This document shows, piece after piece, positions 1 through 13,000 of a stretch of DNA of 64,000 bases (the first letter of the stretch is position 1; every line of letters starts with the position of its first letter). Made by a program: the position numbers and the translations under genes. Below the pieces are notes generated by a model, which saw only the letters and a list, made by a program, of their open reading frames with translations, was not told where the DNA came from and did not search any database. Source of the DNA: Symbiodinium microadriaticum (taxonomy: Eukaryota > Sar > Dinophyceae > Suessiales > Symbiodiniaceae); assembly GCA_001939145.1 (NCBI GenBank), contig LSRX01001362.1, positions 97,816 to 161,815 on the forward strand, read 5' to 3'.

Positions 1-122
1 AACCTCAAACTAGGATATGCTTCTGGTGACGGGTCTTTCAACAGCGCCAAAAGATCCTGAGCCCCGCAAAGATGACCTCCTACATATACCTAGCTTAGAT
101 ATTTGTACACCCCCCCACACAA

Positions 123-210
123 TGATATGTATATATATATATATACATACACACACACACATACAATCTAGGATATATGCATACATGCATGTATATATGC
201 ATGTATCTAC

Positions 211-241
<31 letters not shown>

Positions 242-282
242 CAGATAGACAGATAGACAGATAGACAAATAGACAGATAGAC

Positions 283-319
<37 letters not shown>

Positions 320-320
320 C
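123..320. repeat. Compound microsatellite: TA, CA, GATA then GACA tracts
   Basis: A TA run near 127-144 and a CA run near 150-161 are followed by clean GATA units (about 210-240), mixed GATA/GACA units, and pure GACA units to about 319. It resembles several other tetranucleotide tracts in this window (6.8, 50.3 and 56.2 kb). Long open frames across it on both strands are low-complexity artefacts. Confidence 0.95.
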
Positions 321-2020
321 TTTTTCCCATAGGAGCCGTAAGATGTAGCAAAAATATGCAGGTTGCGCGAAGATCAGGGCTGGCCCTTGCTCTGCAGCCG
401 TCTGGGCATGGGCGCCGTTTACGACGGCCAGGCTGTGTGCTTCCTTGGACAGGGTCGTTTCAAAAAAAGGTGTTGTATCATCCCGTCTCAGTTCGTGCAA
501 TGTAGCTATTCCTACCTTCAGCATGCTCGGTGAATCGGAGTGTTGTGATGTGAATTGGTAAAGTGCTCAGGGTGCGTGCTACGAGCAGCACAGAGACAAT
601 GAATGGCAGCTTCACCTCCGCCCCAAGACTCCGCGAGGCATCGCATCTTCTGAGTTCGCCGCTGCTTTGTTGGGAGTTCTGGGTGTGTTTCAAGCAACGC
701 CGTGCTCACACACATGTGTGTGAGAGAGAGAGACAAGGGGAATGCATGGTTTTTCCTCCTGCTCCCTACTCGTAAGGCTGGCCAGTGCTTGTTACTGTTG
801 GGAGTGCTTGTGAGTTGGTCGCTGGTTTATTCGGGGTGCTTGTGAGTTGACTGCCTGAACCGGGAAGGCCTGCTTTACTCCACCGGAAAGGCAAACCCCT
901 TTTCCGCAAACCCGAAGAGGGAGCAAAACCTGCCACGAACCACAGGCGCGCGCTCTCGCGTGGGGGCAGGGGTTGTCGCCCGTGTCTGAGGAGACAAAAA
1001 CGCGCCGACCCCTACGCCCTGCAGTCAGTGCTTGAACCGCTGCAACGGTGTCGGTTTGGAGGCTTGGCGCCCGCGGACGTCACCGAGGCCAAGCGCTTGG
1101 GCCCTCAGACAATCTCAGATCCAGGCGTTTGCCGCTCTTCCGATTGGACTGCTCAGGTAGGCGATTGGACTTCGACGCGGCCAAAGGCCGCGTGCTTCTG
1201 GCGGATGCACTGCACGAGCAGCAGCAACCACACTGAGTGTGATCAATTCCCCGGCTAATTCCAGACGGAATATGTGCCGCCAAGCACCAAGATGGGGTGT
1301 TGGCAGGCGCGTGGATGAACTATAGGGAGCTGACGATGCTCTTCGGAAGGCAATAATCGAGACTCTTCCAGAGGGACAGGATCACAATGAGGAGTTTTTG
1401 CTTCCTCTGAACTCGTCTGAGAATTTGAGGTTGGCTTACGTCAACCTTCCGCAGGCACGATCTAGCGCATGGAAGAGTCTCAGAGAATCCCCTTGAAGAG
1501 CTTCAGCCGCAGGATTTCGGTGACCATGAAGCCGGGCGACGCTTGGGAGGCCGGTGCCCAGGCCAAAGCAAGGATACTGCAATGTCTTGTCTCTACCTTC
1601 TGGGCCGTGTTACGTTCGTGAAGAAACCCCGAACTCCGGAAGCCAGAGACTCTTTCAATTTCAAGCCGGCGAGGACCACTCTTGCACTTGATTTCAATAA
1701 CCCCAAGCCCTAAGCCCTAAGCCCTACGTACCTTCTTTCCGGAGCAAGGTTGCGGTGCTACGTCGCCACAAAGCGCGGGGATCTCACTGGTTCCACGGCG
1801 CGGGAGCTGAAGGCAACGATGGGGGCTCATGTGATAAGGGCACCTACGTGATACATACAGGATTTTTCTCTTGATTATTGGAATATGGCGACAGTACACT
1901 ATACCCAAAGAACACTTTCTAATGCAACACATAAGGTTGCATTATCGGGCTTGACATGGGGAGCTTTTCGCACAGATCCCTCCGTGACTGTATGCTGAGC
2001 CGCCGAAGATCTCCAGCATC
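321..2020. other. Stretch without a recognisable gene
   Basis: Balanced base composition. A minus-strand frame around 360-520 and a plus-strand frame around 1048-1236 look mildly coding-like, but neither has a family motif or clear splice sites. A short telomere-like run (CCCTAAG units) lies at 1701-1727. I could not assign a gene; exons of a diverged gene remain possible. Confidence 0.5.
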
Positions 2021-2022
2021 TG

Positions 2023-2071
2023 CCCTAAACCCTAAACCCCTAAACCCCTAAACCCTAAACCCTAAACCCTA
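2023..2071. repeat. Interstitial telomere-like CCCTAAA tract
   Basis: About seven CCCTAAA or CCCCTAAA units in a row, the plant- and dinoflagellate-type telomere motif. It is internal and imperfect, so it is not evidence of a chromosome end. Confidence 0.9.
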
Positions 2072-2167
2072 CACTGTCCCAGAGGAGCTGGCACCTTGTG
2101 GCGGGCGCGCCGTCATCTTCCGCTCCAAGGATCCGGTTTTTTCGAAGCCATGGCCGCTACGAGGGAA

Positions 2168-2250
2168 GTTTCCGAAATTAGGGTTACCCCCAAATAAAGG
2201 ATCCTACTATTCAGGGTACTATATTGGGGTCCCCTATTGTCAGAAACCCC
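2168..2250. mobile_element. Miniature inverted-repeat element, copy 1 (GTTTCCGA ends)
   Basis: The left end reads GTTTCCGAAATTAGGG and the right end, reverse-complemented, reads GGGGTTTCTGACAATAGGGG, giving imperfect terminal inverted repeats around an 83-bp element with no coding capacity. Internal blocks (AAGGATCCTA and AGGGTACTATATT) are shared, inverted, with the element at 58752-58869. That makes this a dispersed MITE-like family rather than a chance hairpin. No target-site duplication could be settled by eye. Confidence 0.65.
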
Positions 2251-3265
2251 CTAGTGCTACTTGTAGGAACTTGGGTGCAAACTGCCTTTAACTGCATTCA
2301 ATCTGTTCCATGCCCACTATGTGCAAGAGCTTTGTGAGGAATCTCCTTGTGCATCCTCCACGAAGTAGAAGTCGCAGCGAGCAGCTTCTGTGTGGATTCA
2401 GCCAGTCCGAGTTTCGATTTATGCTGATTCAGGAGCTCCTGCACGAGGTGGGCCTGCAATCCAACGAACACAGCACTTTCCAATGCGTTCCTCGCAGTGC
2501 CAGAGTGCCGGTTATGGGATCCTCCTTGCGACGTCAGAGGTTCAGAATTTCCGGTTTAGGATCCTCTTTGCTGCAACCTGGGAGGTACTGCCCAGTTTCG
2601 GGAGACGATATTGTCTCACATTCTGGGTTTGCACACCCCACGCCTGAGGAGGAGAAATGGCTACTCGTGTCTCAAACCTTTGGCCCGCGCTTATCTTTCC
2701 ATAGAAGATCATTATATTCTTGATTCTTTTGAGATTTGATTGGTTTATCAGGAGAACTACTTGAAATAAGTATGTCTAGATAAATCTGTCACAAAGAGAA
2801 GTAATAAAGCATCGATAAATCTACTGGTACAAGAATTTGCTTAATTCTTGCCTGTGTTTAATTCTTGCCTGTGTTTGTGAGGGGGAGGGGTTTCCGGAAA
2901 TCGTGTCGAATCTGTATTTCTATGGCTGGTCTCATTACGATACTTATTGTCGTCGGGTTCCGTAAGATGTTCCGTAATTATGTATATTTTTATAGGATTT
3001 CTATTTGGATTGGTCGGAAAATTGGTTTGTGATATTTGGGTTTGTATGAACTTTTTAAGCCTTTGTATTTATTGAAATTTCGTTATTTTTTCTGGATTTA
3101 TTATTTATTTTTTTTATATAATTCTGAGAAGATCGATTTTGAATAAATATATTTTTCGATTTTGTAAAAAAAATATATATTTATATATGGAGATAGGTTC
3201 GAAGATATGATTTAGATATTATTTTTGTATATTCAAATATAAAATATACTTATAATTTTATATGG

Positions 3266-3365
3266 AGATTTCCGAAAATTAGGGGCTTTTTATATAGTTC
3301 TCTAATTAAAAGATTTATAAAAAAAAAGATAAAAAATAAAGGTATCTCTTATTTTCGGAAATTCC
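3266..3365. mobile_element. Inverted-repeat element inside the AT island
   Basis: The left arm GATTTCCGAAAATTAGGGG (3267-3285) matches the reverse complement of the right arm, which ends in ATTTTCGGAAATTCC (to 3365). The arm sequence matches the ends of the elements at 2168 and 58752, while the interior is almost pure A/T. It is probably a third, internally AT-rich member of the same family. Confidence 0.5.
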
Positions 3366-4506
3366 TATATAATATATATTATATAATACGATATTTTATT
3401 TAATATTTTTTAAATGAATTTTTGGATGATATATTGCTAAAGAATATTTATTAAAAGAAAGAATTATGAAAGAATAGAATAACTATATATTAATTTTCTA
3501 TTTTATTAATATATTAATTTTTATATTTATATAAGGAGAACTAATTAAGAAGATAGAAATATATAAATTTATATAATGAAATTCATCGAACAAAATTAAA
3601 TAAATGAGATTATATGCTCTAAATTAAATACAAGATTAGGAATCTAAATGACGCAAGATATATCATATTAGATAAAATATTTCTTTTCTTAGTATATAAG
3701 AACATAAAAAATGACAAAAAATGAATTTATGAAAATGTCATATTTATTTCTAAATTAAAAGACAACTTTTATTTATATAAAGATGTTTTAAAATTTTAAA
3801 AATATTTTAAATTTACAGAAAGATTTAGATTTCAAGAAATAATAACAAAAATACTGCATAGAAATTATAATCTTTGTCTATATAGATTATATTAAAATAT
3901 TTCTAAAACAAAAATTTAATATGAAAAATTATTTCAAAAATATTAGAATATAATGAAAAATTAAATATCTAAAATATTTTCAAAATATAAGTAAATATAT
4001 AATGAAAAAGATCTATATAATTTCATAGAATCTAAGAGATTAAAATTAAAAAATATGTGGTGTGATTTATTTATTTAAGAAAATATAAAATATATAATAC
4101 GAAAATCAAAGAATTTAATATAAATCTATATATTTGCTTTTTGAGATTAATTATATCAAGAATATATTATTCCAATTACTAATTAAATCAATTCTACGAT
4201 ATTATAGAGAATTATATAATATTCAATTCAAAACACCGATTAGAATATCTTCAAGATTTTTTTCGACCTTATATCTCTATATAAATATATATATAAATTA
4301 AAAGAATCAATATGAATTAATTCAAAAATAGAAAAAATTTTCATATATAGAAGAAAAATATGCTAAATTCAAATAAAAATATCAATTAAATTCCATTCAA
4401 TTCATTATTTATATCTTCATATCTACGAATATTATATATAAAAATATTCCAATAATATATATATATATTTATATATTTCTTTTTCAAGATATATTATATA
4501 TCTCGT

Positions 4507-4590
4507 ATTCAATAGATATACCATTCATATCTAATATCAACATTTGAAATATTCAATAGACATACCATTCATGTCTAATATCAATATTTG
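4507..4590. repeat. Direct duplication of a 40-bp AT-rich unit
   Basis: Two copies, 4507-4546 and 4551-4590, each begin ATTCAATAGA and end ATTTG. They differ at only three positions. They are the clearest internal repeat in the island. Confidence 0.8.
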
Positions 4591-4780
4591 CTATCTCTAA
4601 AGCAAAATTTAAATATCTTAGTAAGGAAAATTCATATGAAAACTCTTCTGTGAAGAAATAATTAAGAAAGAAAACATATTTTAATCCGACGAGTCTTCAA
4701 CAGTTATATATATTCTAAATATTAATATGAATAATATCTTATTTCGAGAATCTAATTCAATGATTGATTGCCTCGGAGGA

Positions 4781-5560
4781 TGTCAAGTACAAGATACTGA
4801 GCATGCGACCGAAATAACTGACGACATCATGATGGGAGGCTACACTCAGAGCCTCCGGCAGGAACCTTTTGTGTAAAGCGACTCTGTGAGTGGCCATTAA
4901 AATCCAGGAGTTCAGATCCTGCTAAGCTACGAACAACTCCCCATTTGGGGTGGTGCAGAAAATAATTTAAAAGCTGGGCTTCGATTCACTGGGGTCCTGC
5001 CTCTGGCTTGACTTTGCCAGTGTAGCTGTCACAAGTGATGACCACAGAAACCTTGTTAAAAGCGCACACGCATCTGTATGTATATATATATATATGTACA
5101 TATATATGTCTGTTCCTATTTGTATTTGTTTCTGTGTTTGTATGTATGTTCGTATCTATACCAGCAAGCAGTGGACAGTGCGCCCCAGTGAAGCAAGGCT
5201 CCCTCGTTATCAATGCGTTCTCCGAAGAAGGGGCAGCTTTCTTTTCGGCTGCTTCCCTTCTTGGGAGGGCGACTCTCAACTGCCTTGGAAGCGGGAGCTC
5301 TGCCCGCCTGCTCCATACCTCCCTTCTCAATCTGTATAGGGGGTTAGAGTTGATGATGGGAGGTTTAGGGTGCAGTTGGTAGCAGCGGACTCGCGACGTC
5401 CAGTGCTTGAGAGAGGAGGCCAGCAAAAGAGCCGCAGAGGTATTGCAACAAATCCTCTTCTCCTTCTAATAGCAATAGGGGGTTCGAGGCAACAACTCAG
5501 CTAGGCACTTGCTTTTTGGGGGTCCTGTGGTGGATCTTCAAGTTCGGACGCCCGATGCTA
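4781..5560. other. Flank of the AT island: microsatellite and weak minus-strand frame
   Basis: Composition returns to balanced at about 4780. A short TA/TG tract lies at 5078-5110. A minus-strand frame around 5170-5420 has a basic, moderately coding-like stretch but no recognised motif. No gene assigned. Confidence 0.4.
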
Positions 5561-6325
5561 TCATGCCGACACGTCTGACTCACTTGTATCATTTGCTTTT
5601 GGCCATCTTCCTTGATGGACACTGAAGCGAATGGTACTTGGCTTTTCTGTTCTTTCGGCCTTGCACACAGGAGCGGAAGTCGCTGAACCTGATAATTTGT
5701 CATTGGGCATGCAGAACAAAGCGACATACATCTGAAAGGTTTTCTCGACCAACTCCTCTTCAGGTAGATTACAGCTCAGTCGTAGCCCACAACTATGCGG
5801 GAGCCCGCCTACCTGGCATGCCAGCAGAGCTTTTCTCTTGACACTCTCCCATGTGCCTTCCGCTACTTTGCAGCAAGGCTTTCCAATCCACTGTTCCTTG
5901 CACGGGAGAAGCAGGAAAAATGATCTTGGAGCAGGCTGCTGACCAGCACAAACCGTCAAGCCTCAAGCATTCTTCGCGATTCAGGGCCTGATGGCTTTAT
6001 CATGCCGAAACCCTCTGGAGTTCTTGGGGCCTGGGACCCGGAGCTCTTGCAAAGGCTGCACATGTTGCTGGATATGCGCTTGGCAAGGAGCAATGGACTT
6101 TGCATCCTCCTCGTCGAAGCCCGGGAAGGCAATGTCCATTGTTCTTGGGTTAACCAGACATTCAGCAAGCGGCTGGCTGCTGTCAACTCTGCTGCCGACA
6201 GCTTTGATTGATATTCGCAACCCTGGGCATGTGCAGAGCAGTGTGGCGCTGCTGTTACCCTTCGCATCCAGATGATCCCACAGAATGACGTGAAAGACAA
6301 ACAGTGTCCATGGTTCGTGGTGCAC
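5561..6325 (-). CDS. Unassigned minus-strand coding-like exons
   Basis: Two blocks, roughly 5600-5900 and 6000-6200, have open frames with ordinary amino-acid composition (for example the residues ...AEGTWESVKRKALLACQ... and ...FPGFDEEDAKSIAPCQ...). They lie just downstream of sulfatase A in the same orientation, so they could be its 3' exons or the start of the next gene in the array. I do not recognise a family and could not fix splice sites. Chance open frames are a real alternative. Confidence 0.3.
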
Positions 6326-6637
6326 CTACCGTTGTTGCAAGAAGCGTCTTCAGCACGCAACAAAACAAGCAAGACAGGGACGCGAGACTTCGACAAGCAT
6401 CGCAGAAGTGGCATTGTTGCATGGAGGCATCCCACAAAATCTAGCTGATGCAAACGAAGCAGCTTGTGGCATCCAGCAGGTCCACTGTACCGCCGGTACC
6501 TCGGCGAGCGCTTCGATGTCAACTCAAGCCACTTGACTTTGATTTTCAGCCAGAAACTCTATACCCCAGGTCCTTACTCCTGAACCATATACCCCAAATC
6601 CTAAACCACAATGTCTGAAACCAGCGCCACGGCACAC

Positions 6638-7038
6638 ATATGTCAGAAACATGCGCCTGTCGTAGTCCTTCTTGTACTTGTCCACAGCTTCTACGTCGAA
6701 CTCCTGATGCTTTCTTTCGTGAAGCATGCACAAAACATGCACACAGGCAGGAGTGTGCAGGCACCCATGCACACACGAGCACACCTAACTCTCTGACTCA
6801 AGATATATCAAAAGACACATACAAACAACTATAGATAGATAGACAGAACAGGTAGCTAGCCAGATAGATAGATAGATGAACAGATGGATACACAAACAGA
6901 CAAATAGACGTGCATGCATGTAGGTGCAAACTTAGGTCGCACATAAGCTGTCGACACAGGGCTACAGACGCAGACTCATGCACACGCACACTGCACATAC
7001 ACATACGCATGCACGCATGCACGCACAGACACACACAC

Positions 7039-7069
<31 letters not shown>

Positions 7070-10000
7070 GATGGTTATAGATATAGATATAGATATAGAT
7101 ACGCACACATGCCTGTATACGTATACACATCTAGTGCATAGACATATACGCGTGCAGGCTCGGAGGGGTTGTGGGCTTGGCCTCCCTCAGTTCCTATGCT
7201 GCTGGCCTAGATAATTCCTTGAATCTCAGACCAGGTATGCACGCAAAGGTTCTAGGGGAGGTGGCAGCGCTGTCACTGATGTGATCCCCGCCCTGTGCCC
7301 TCCCATGCGGCCTTGCGCAGCATGTTCTCCAGCCTCTGAACTTCGCCGGGCTTCTTGCTCGCCAAGTCTGTGAGCCTCGCTTTGCACAAGTCGTCTGCAA
7401 AAACGGCTCCGATGACTGGGGGACCAGACGGTAAAGGCCAAAGTGTCGGAGTTTCACAGTGTGACTCTTTGTAGCGCTTGTGGTTGGTTGCACAAATGAA
7501 TCCGAAATTGCTGAGTTTTGATGTGCTGAGACAGGGACTCCCATGGGTCTTCCTTCACGTCGAAGAGCTGCGGAGGCCAAGGTTTACCTTCGAAATTTCA
7601 AGGTGACAAGGAGTTCACAGCTTGACATTCTGCTGCGCTGAATCTGAATGTCTTCCCTTTTCTTAATTTCCAACCGTTCCAAAATCGTTCCACTGCACCT
7701 CCGTGGTATAGGGGCGCGTGCAGGATCAGTTTCAGGTGGCCCTGACGGATCATGAAGGCCCCAGTCCTGCAGCTGTGAGCACGCTAAGCAGTCTTTGAGT
7801 CTAGAACTTCTGGAAGCCACCATGATGCCACGTCCAGTAAACAGTTTAGATCTTCAAAAGATCTTCGCAAACCGAGCATCCGTGAGTAGGAGTCGTGGTA
7901 CTCCGACACGACATAGTTGCGCTTACCTCAGCTCCACTCCAAAGGAACACCCAACGCGTCACCTGCAGCAGAAACCAACCGCGAGGATAGTACGATGCAG
8001 GTCAGGCACGCTCATGACCTCTCGCCATAGGCAGGACCGATTCGCCGGCAAGCTTGGCCTGCGGATGGGTGCTGAGGTGCCCACAGAAAGCTTGTTGAGT
8101 CATGGGTGGGAGCTTCGCAGAACAACATCCCTTGCTTTGTGTCTTGACTTGAGCAAACACCGGCTTCGCATTGTGCTAGAAGACTCTGAGATGCTGGAAG
8201 TACGAAGGCTACTGACGCAATCAGGATCGAAAGGACAAGGCGGCTCAAATGATGGCCCTCCTTGGCTCATCGTGGGACAACCCCCGTAGATTCATCATGA
8301 CAGCAAAGGGACTTACCGGCCTTACGCATTGCCCAAGACCCCCTGCGTGCTGCGAGACTTTGAGGCTTCGGGGTGCCTGCCTGTGGCACTCGACTCTTCG
8401 CGCCCGCCATGTCAAGGAGTGTTGGGTAAACGTCCTTAGCAGTCTTCTGGTGCGCTCGATACAGCAGTGCGAGGAGAGGCTGCAGCCGTGGTTCATGCAA
8501 TGACGTCAAGCCGTTGATGCGCTGCCCCTGACAACTGCACAGCGGCAGGGATTAACGGCTTGGGGGGGCCGTGAAAGTCCCATGATTGCAAAGGGTCCTG
8601 ATTCTGAAGGGTGCTGAGTTTGAGGATCTGCTTGCTTCAAAAGTTGTGAGTCGAGGCACAGGTCGGGAGCACAAGCACACAACTCGGCTCCGCACGATGC
8701 TCACTCAACTCGGCATACACCAGCATGCAACGTATAAAACCACCAACGGACCCAACCAACCACCTGTGCACGAGCAATGCTTTGCCTGAAGAGAGAAATG
8801 TGAAAATGAATACATTTTTGAAGCAAAGATTAAAGCACCACCATGTCGGTGCGTGAGCAAAGAAGTATGTACATTTACAAGAATCTAGACACCTGGCCTG
8901 TTGCACTGAGTCTCCCCTCATCCATGTGCTAATGTGTAAATGAGAGTACCTATATGTGTGCGTGTGTGTTTGTGTACTGGGGTGCGTGCATATGGACGTG
9001 TTTCAACATTCTTGAGTGAACGGACGAATGCGTAGAACGATAGTCGGATGGCTGGCTAAAATGGATGGATGATCGATACGTGCATTGCATACAAACAGGC
9101 AGATGAATGGCTAGATGGAGACATCGGCGAACATACACGAACAATAAGCAAACACACAACGACATCTGCTTCGTTCTCTCCCTAAGATACGCTCCACCAC
9201 CCGATTCCGGCTAATATGTACATATGTAGATGCATACACACAGATATACTTACACATGCCTAACGAATACAAAGACAAAACGCGCTTCTCACGGAGACAC
9301 CGCAGAGCACGCAGGGCACCGCAGAGATGGCCCATGAGCAGAGCTGCCTTCGGCATTCCCGGGCCAGCGATGATCAAGGGGATGCGGGCCGAGGCTTCCT
9401 CGCGAGGCTCTAAGGTTTTCCCAAAAGGAGCTAAAAAACACGCCGGTGACACAAGAGCACAATCTTCACTGTAGTTTCCACATGAAGCAGAGGATGGCCC
9501 GAGGATAGGAACCACCGGTGAGCTTGTTGCTTAGCGCTGGCGTGCTTGCAGTCTCAAGCCAAGCATGCGTGCCGTTGCAGTCCGAGCATGCGCATGGCTG
9601 TCCTTCATGGAGCTCTTCTGCCACTGCCTGTTCTCCAGGTTGTGCTCGCCGTGGTCCTGCGCTGTGCGACAGGAAAGAGCAGGGACCCAGCTCAACTATC
9701 AACGAAACAGACAGCCCACAGAAGGGGGACTCGTCGGCGTTCAGAGAAAACTGCAGATACTTGGGTAAGTCTGTCTGGCTTCGAGCACGCAGTCACAAAG
9801 GGGGTTGAGCTCTTGTCCTCTGCTGAGTCGGAGTATGACTATGGTGTCCCGGTTTGCAGTTCACAGGACTTCTGCGCCGGTCGTGCAAGTGTTGGCAAAA
9901 TGAAGCAGGACAGGCTCCGACACCTATATGTAAAAACACAGGAGCTTTCAGTTTAGCACAGGCACGGAGACGAACATCACGTAGGCATTCTTGACGCCGC

Positions 10001-13000
10001 TGTTGTAGAAAGCACTGAGGATATTGCCGACCAGCTTGTCCGACTCTACACCTCGGCTGGGATATGAGTTCCTTTGCTGCCAAGGACTTCTGGACGTCAC
10101 AGCCCTGCGGCTCCAGGGTGTCCGAAAACCGAAACCAAATAGCACTTATGACAGTTGGATTCTTTTTGGCAGTCCCGCGTGCTATTTAGAAAAGCCTGGA
10201 AACCTCCTTCCACATGTGATTTTCGGGTGATAGTGGCTTACTTACATGCAAGAGTGCGGGAGCGTGGTCTTCGAGACCCGCCTAGCAGTCAAGACTGTGG
10301 GGAGCGAGAGAGCGAGAGAGAGAGAGAGGTGCACACGCTCGCGCTTGTGGATATATATATATATATCTGTGTGTGTGTGTGTGCGTGTGTGTGTGTGCTT
10401 GTTTGCGTTTGCGTGTCGGGTGATTATGCGCGTGCAGGCAGTGTAGCAGCAATTGAAGATCACTTCTTGAGGGTCAGCCGTTAGCCCCCCTTTTCGATGG
10501 CAGAAGCTCTCGCCAAGACGGCCTTGTGTTGACAGCGCTTGCAACTGCAAACTTCAGTTCAGTTGCTACAACTCCTGTTTGTTGACGCACGCGTGATTAC
10601 GTGGCCTGAACAGCGGGAGCCCCGATCCCCAACTGTTCTTTCATCAAGCTGCACATGGAGAAGTAGACACGGCGGAAGTGCTCGATATCCTCCAAAGAAC
10701 GGCATTGAATAGGGGGAAGCAGGTGTTGGATCCAGTCGAGCCAGTACGAAATTGAACATGGGATGCAGTATGAACCATAACATGCGATCTAACATGATAC
10801 TTCAAATCGAACGCAAGGCCGTTTGACAGCGAAAAGATCAATCGAACCTGTGCAATTGTGAGAGCAGGGCTGGAAGGACCAACACCCTCATCTGATAGCA
10901 AACACGAGAGCCAGTGACATATGGCCCACGCGATATGGAAATGAACACACCAAGCCAACACTTGTGAGAGACAGTTGACGTGTCTGGTGACACATGCAAT
11001 GCTGCTGCTGTCCAAAGCCCAGTCTCTTTCACGACTACTTCTGAGGACGACTAGTTGCGAAGACCAGGCCTTGGCATCGCACTCGTCCATGTGCCAGAAC
11101 TGCTTGGCCTTGGCCGCGTATGCATCCGCCGGATGGAGCTTGTCCCGCGGCACGAGGCGTGGGACGGCATGCCTCGGGACTTGACTGAGCCGTAGCCTGG
11201 CGACCGGATGAGAACAACAAAACCTCCTGCTGCCTAGCAATGCAAAGTAGACTGCGTGGGCCATGGGGCATCATGGGGCCTACACCCTGGGCTTCAAGAC
11301 TCGAGATTGCAAGGTTTCGCAAGTGCGAGTAACTACACTTCTGATCGGGACACGAGTTGCTGTGCCTTCCGCTTTCTGCAAAGCTTGCTAAAGCAAAGAC
11401 AGGCTGCTTTCCCAAAGATCCAACAGCGTTCCAGTATGTGCCGTTCGTCTGGTACGGCGGGTGAGGCACGGAGAAGGAACCTGAGCTACGTGCGAATACT
11501 GGCGTAACCTTCCTGGCATCTCGTCACCTGCTCTGAGCCTGGAAGAACTTCTCATTTTGGACTCCAATCGTGCGCGGAGGCCAAGGGGCAGTACAGAAAC
11601 TGCGGCGTTGCCTTCTTGAAGATCCCTTGGCGAATAAGCTTGGCACATTCCTTGCGGCGAAGAAGCTTTCACGCAGAGGGAACGGTGTGTACGTCGACTT
11701 CGACACGAGTTTTGTACGACAGCCGGGCTCATGTCGGATGAAGCTCAAACCCGCTGAACTCACGACTTCCCAACAACGCCAGCACCAAGTTCTTGCTGCT
11801 GGCCTCTGCAGTAGGGTAATCGTAGAAGCCTTCAGCTGGCATGGGCCTGACTTCGAGTTCAGAGCCGAGCTTTTGCAGGTGTAAGACTGTAAGAACTGGA
11901 GTCGGACCGAAGAAAGCTTTTGGCTTTTGTGTAGGTACAAGACCGACTTTGTGGAGACTCAGCGCTGGTCCCATCTCAAGATTTGTCCCGCGTCACTGAA
12001 TGCCACTGTGGGCTGCGGACAGGAAGCCTCAGAAAATGCTGCCGAGTGGCACGTCGTTCGGCCTTCGCATCCAAAGGGTAGGGTCCTGCCTCTTCGAGAC
12101 AACCTCGGCTGCTTCACCAGAGCCTGAAGGGAAAGGCCGGCTTCGAGCTGCCCTCCTCAAACTCCAGCCCAAGCTACACCCGACAAGCGCGACCAGGCTT
12201 TCGCCGACTCTCTCACCGGCCCGGTTCCCGTGAAGGGGTCGTTGGAGATCCTCGGAATCGCGTTTTGCGCGTTTCAGAAGTCTGGCTATAGTTGGTCTCT
12301 GGGCGGCAAAGGGGGTCGTTGAAGGAGGAAACGCGAGTGTGAGAAAGCCCAAGCTCCCAACCCCTCCCAGTTCTTCCCGGAAGTCCATAGACGATCAAAA
12401 AGTCACCGGCACGTGAGACATACCAAGCCCCAAGCCGAGAGCTCCCAAATTCACAGGACCGAGGCCCCTCACAATACTCCGCAGCTCCAAAAGCAACAAC
12501 GGCTCACACTAAGAACCCCCTAAACCCTAAACCACTAAGAACCCCAAGATCTGAAACTCTGACCCCCGGCATATTCAGGAAGAGGATCTTGTGGCTGAAG
12601 CGATCCAGGCCAGCTCCTGCATGAACCTGTGAAGACTCAAGGACGAAGCATATATTCAGTTATATCTTATCTTATATAATATATTAATATACATCTTATT
12701 ATATTCAGGTTCCCCGCGGCGAAACAGGCAGGGAGTTGTGCTTCGGCACAATTTCTGGTAGACTCAGTTCGTGTGTTGAGGTGCGTTCGGGCTCGCCTTG
12801 CCCCAAAGCGTGATCTCGTATCCGTGGTCTGCCAGCACGTCGATGAAGGTACCATTAATCTTCTGCTCGGCGGCGAATTCACGGCACTCGCTGCGTGAGA
12901 AGGCATCCACACACCTGACAAGGTGTCTCCTAGCCCTTCATTTGGAGGCTCTCATGGGCTCTTCTCTTGGAATCCTGGATGGTGCATGAGAAACCACGCG

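Larger units (their letters stand above)
2700..4780. other. AT-rich island without genes
   Basis: About 2 kb is overwhelmingly A and T, in sharp contrast to the balanced flanks. The first part (to about 3150) is T/G-rich on the plus strand and the rest is increasingly A-rich, so strand composition flips inside the island. The longest frames are only a few dozen codons; one of about 36 codons starting near 2921 is hydrophobic but unrecognised. It contains a GTTTCCGA-type inverted-repeat element (3266-3365) and a 40-bp direct duplication (4507-4590). No rRNA, tRNA, cox or cob signature is visible. It could be an insertion of organelle-like or foreign DNA, or an AT-rich non-autonomous element. 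Confidence 0.8.

Noticed and set aside
2700-4780. Mitochondrial or plastid gene in the AT-rich island
   Set aside because: I looked for cox1, cob, cox3, rRNA and tRNA features and found no frame or conserved block; organelle origin is kept only as a hypothesis to test.
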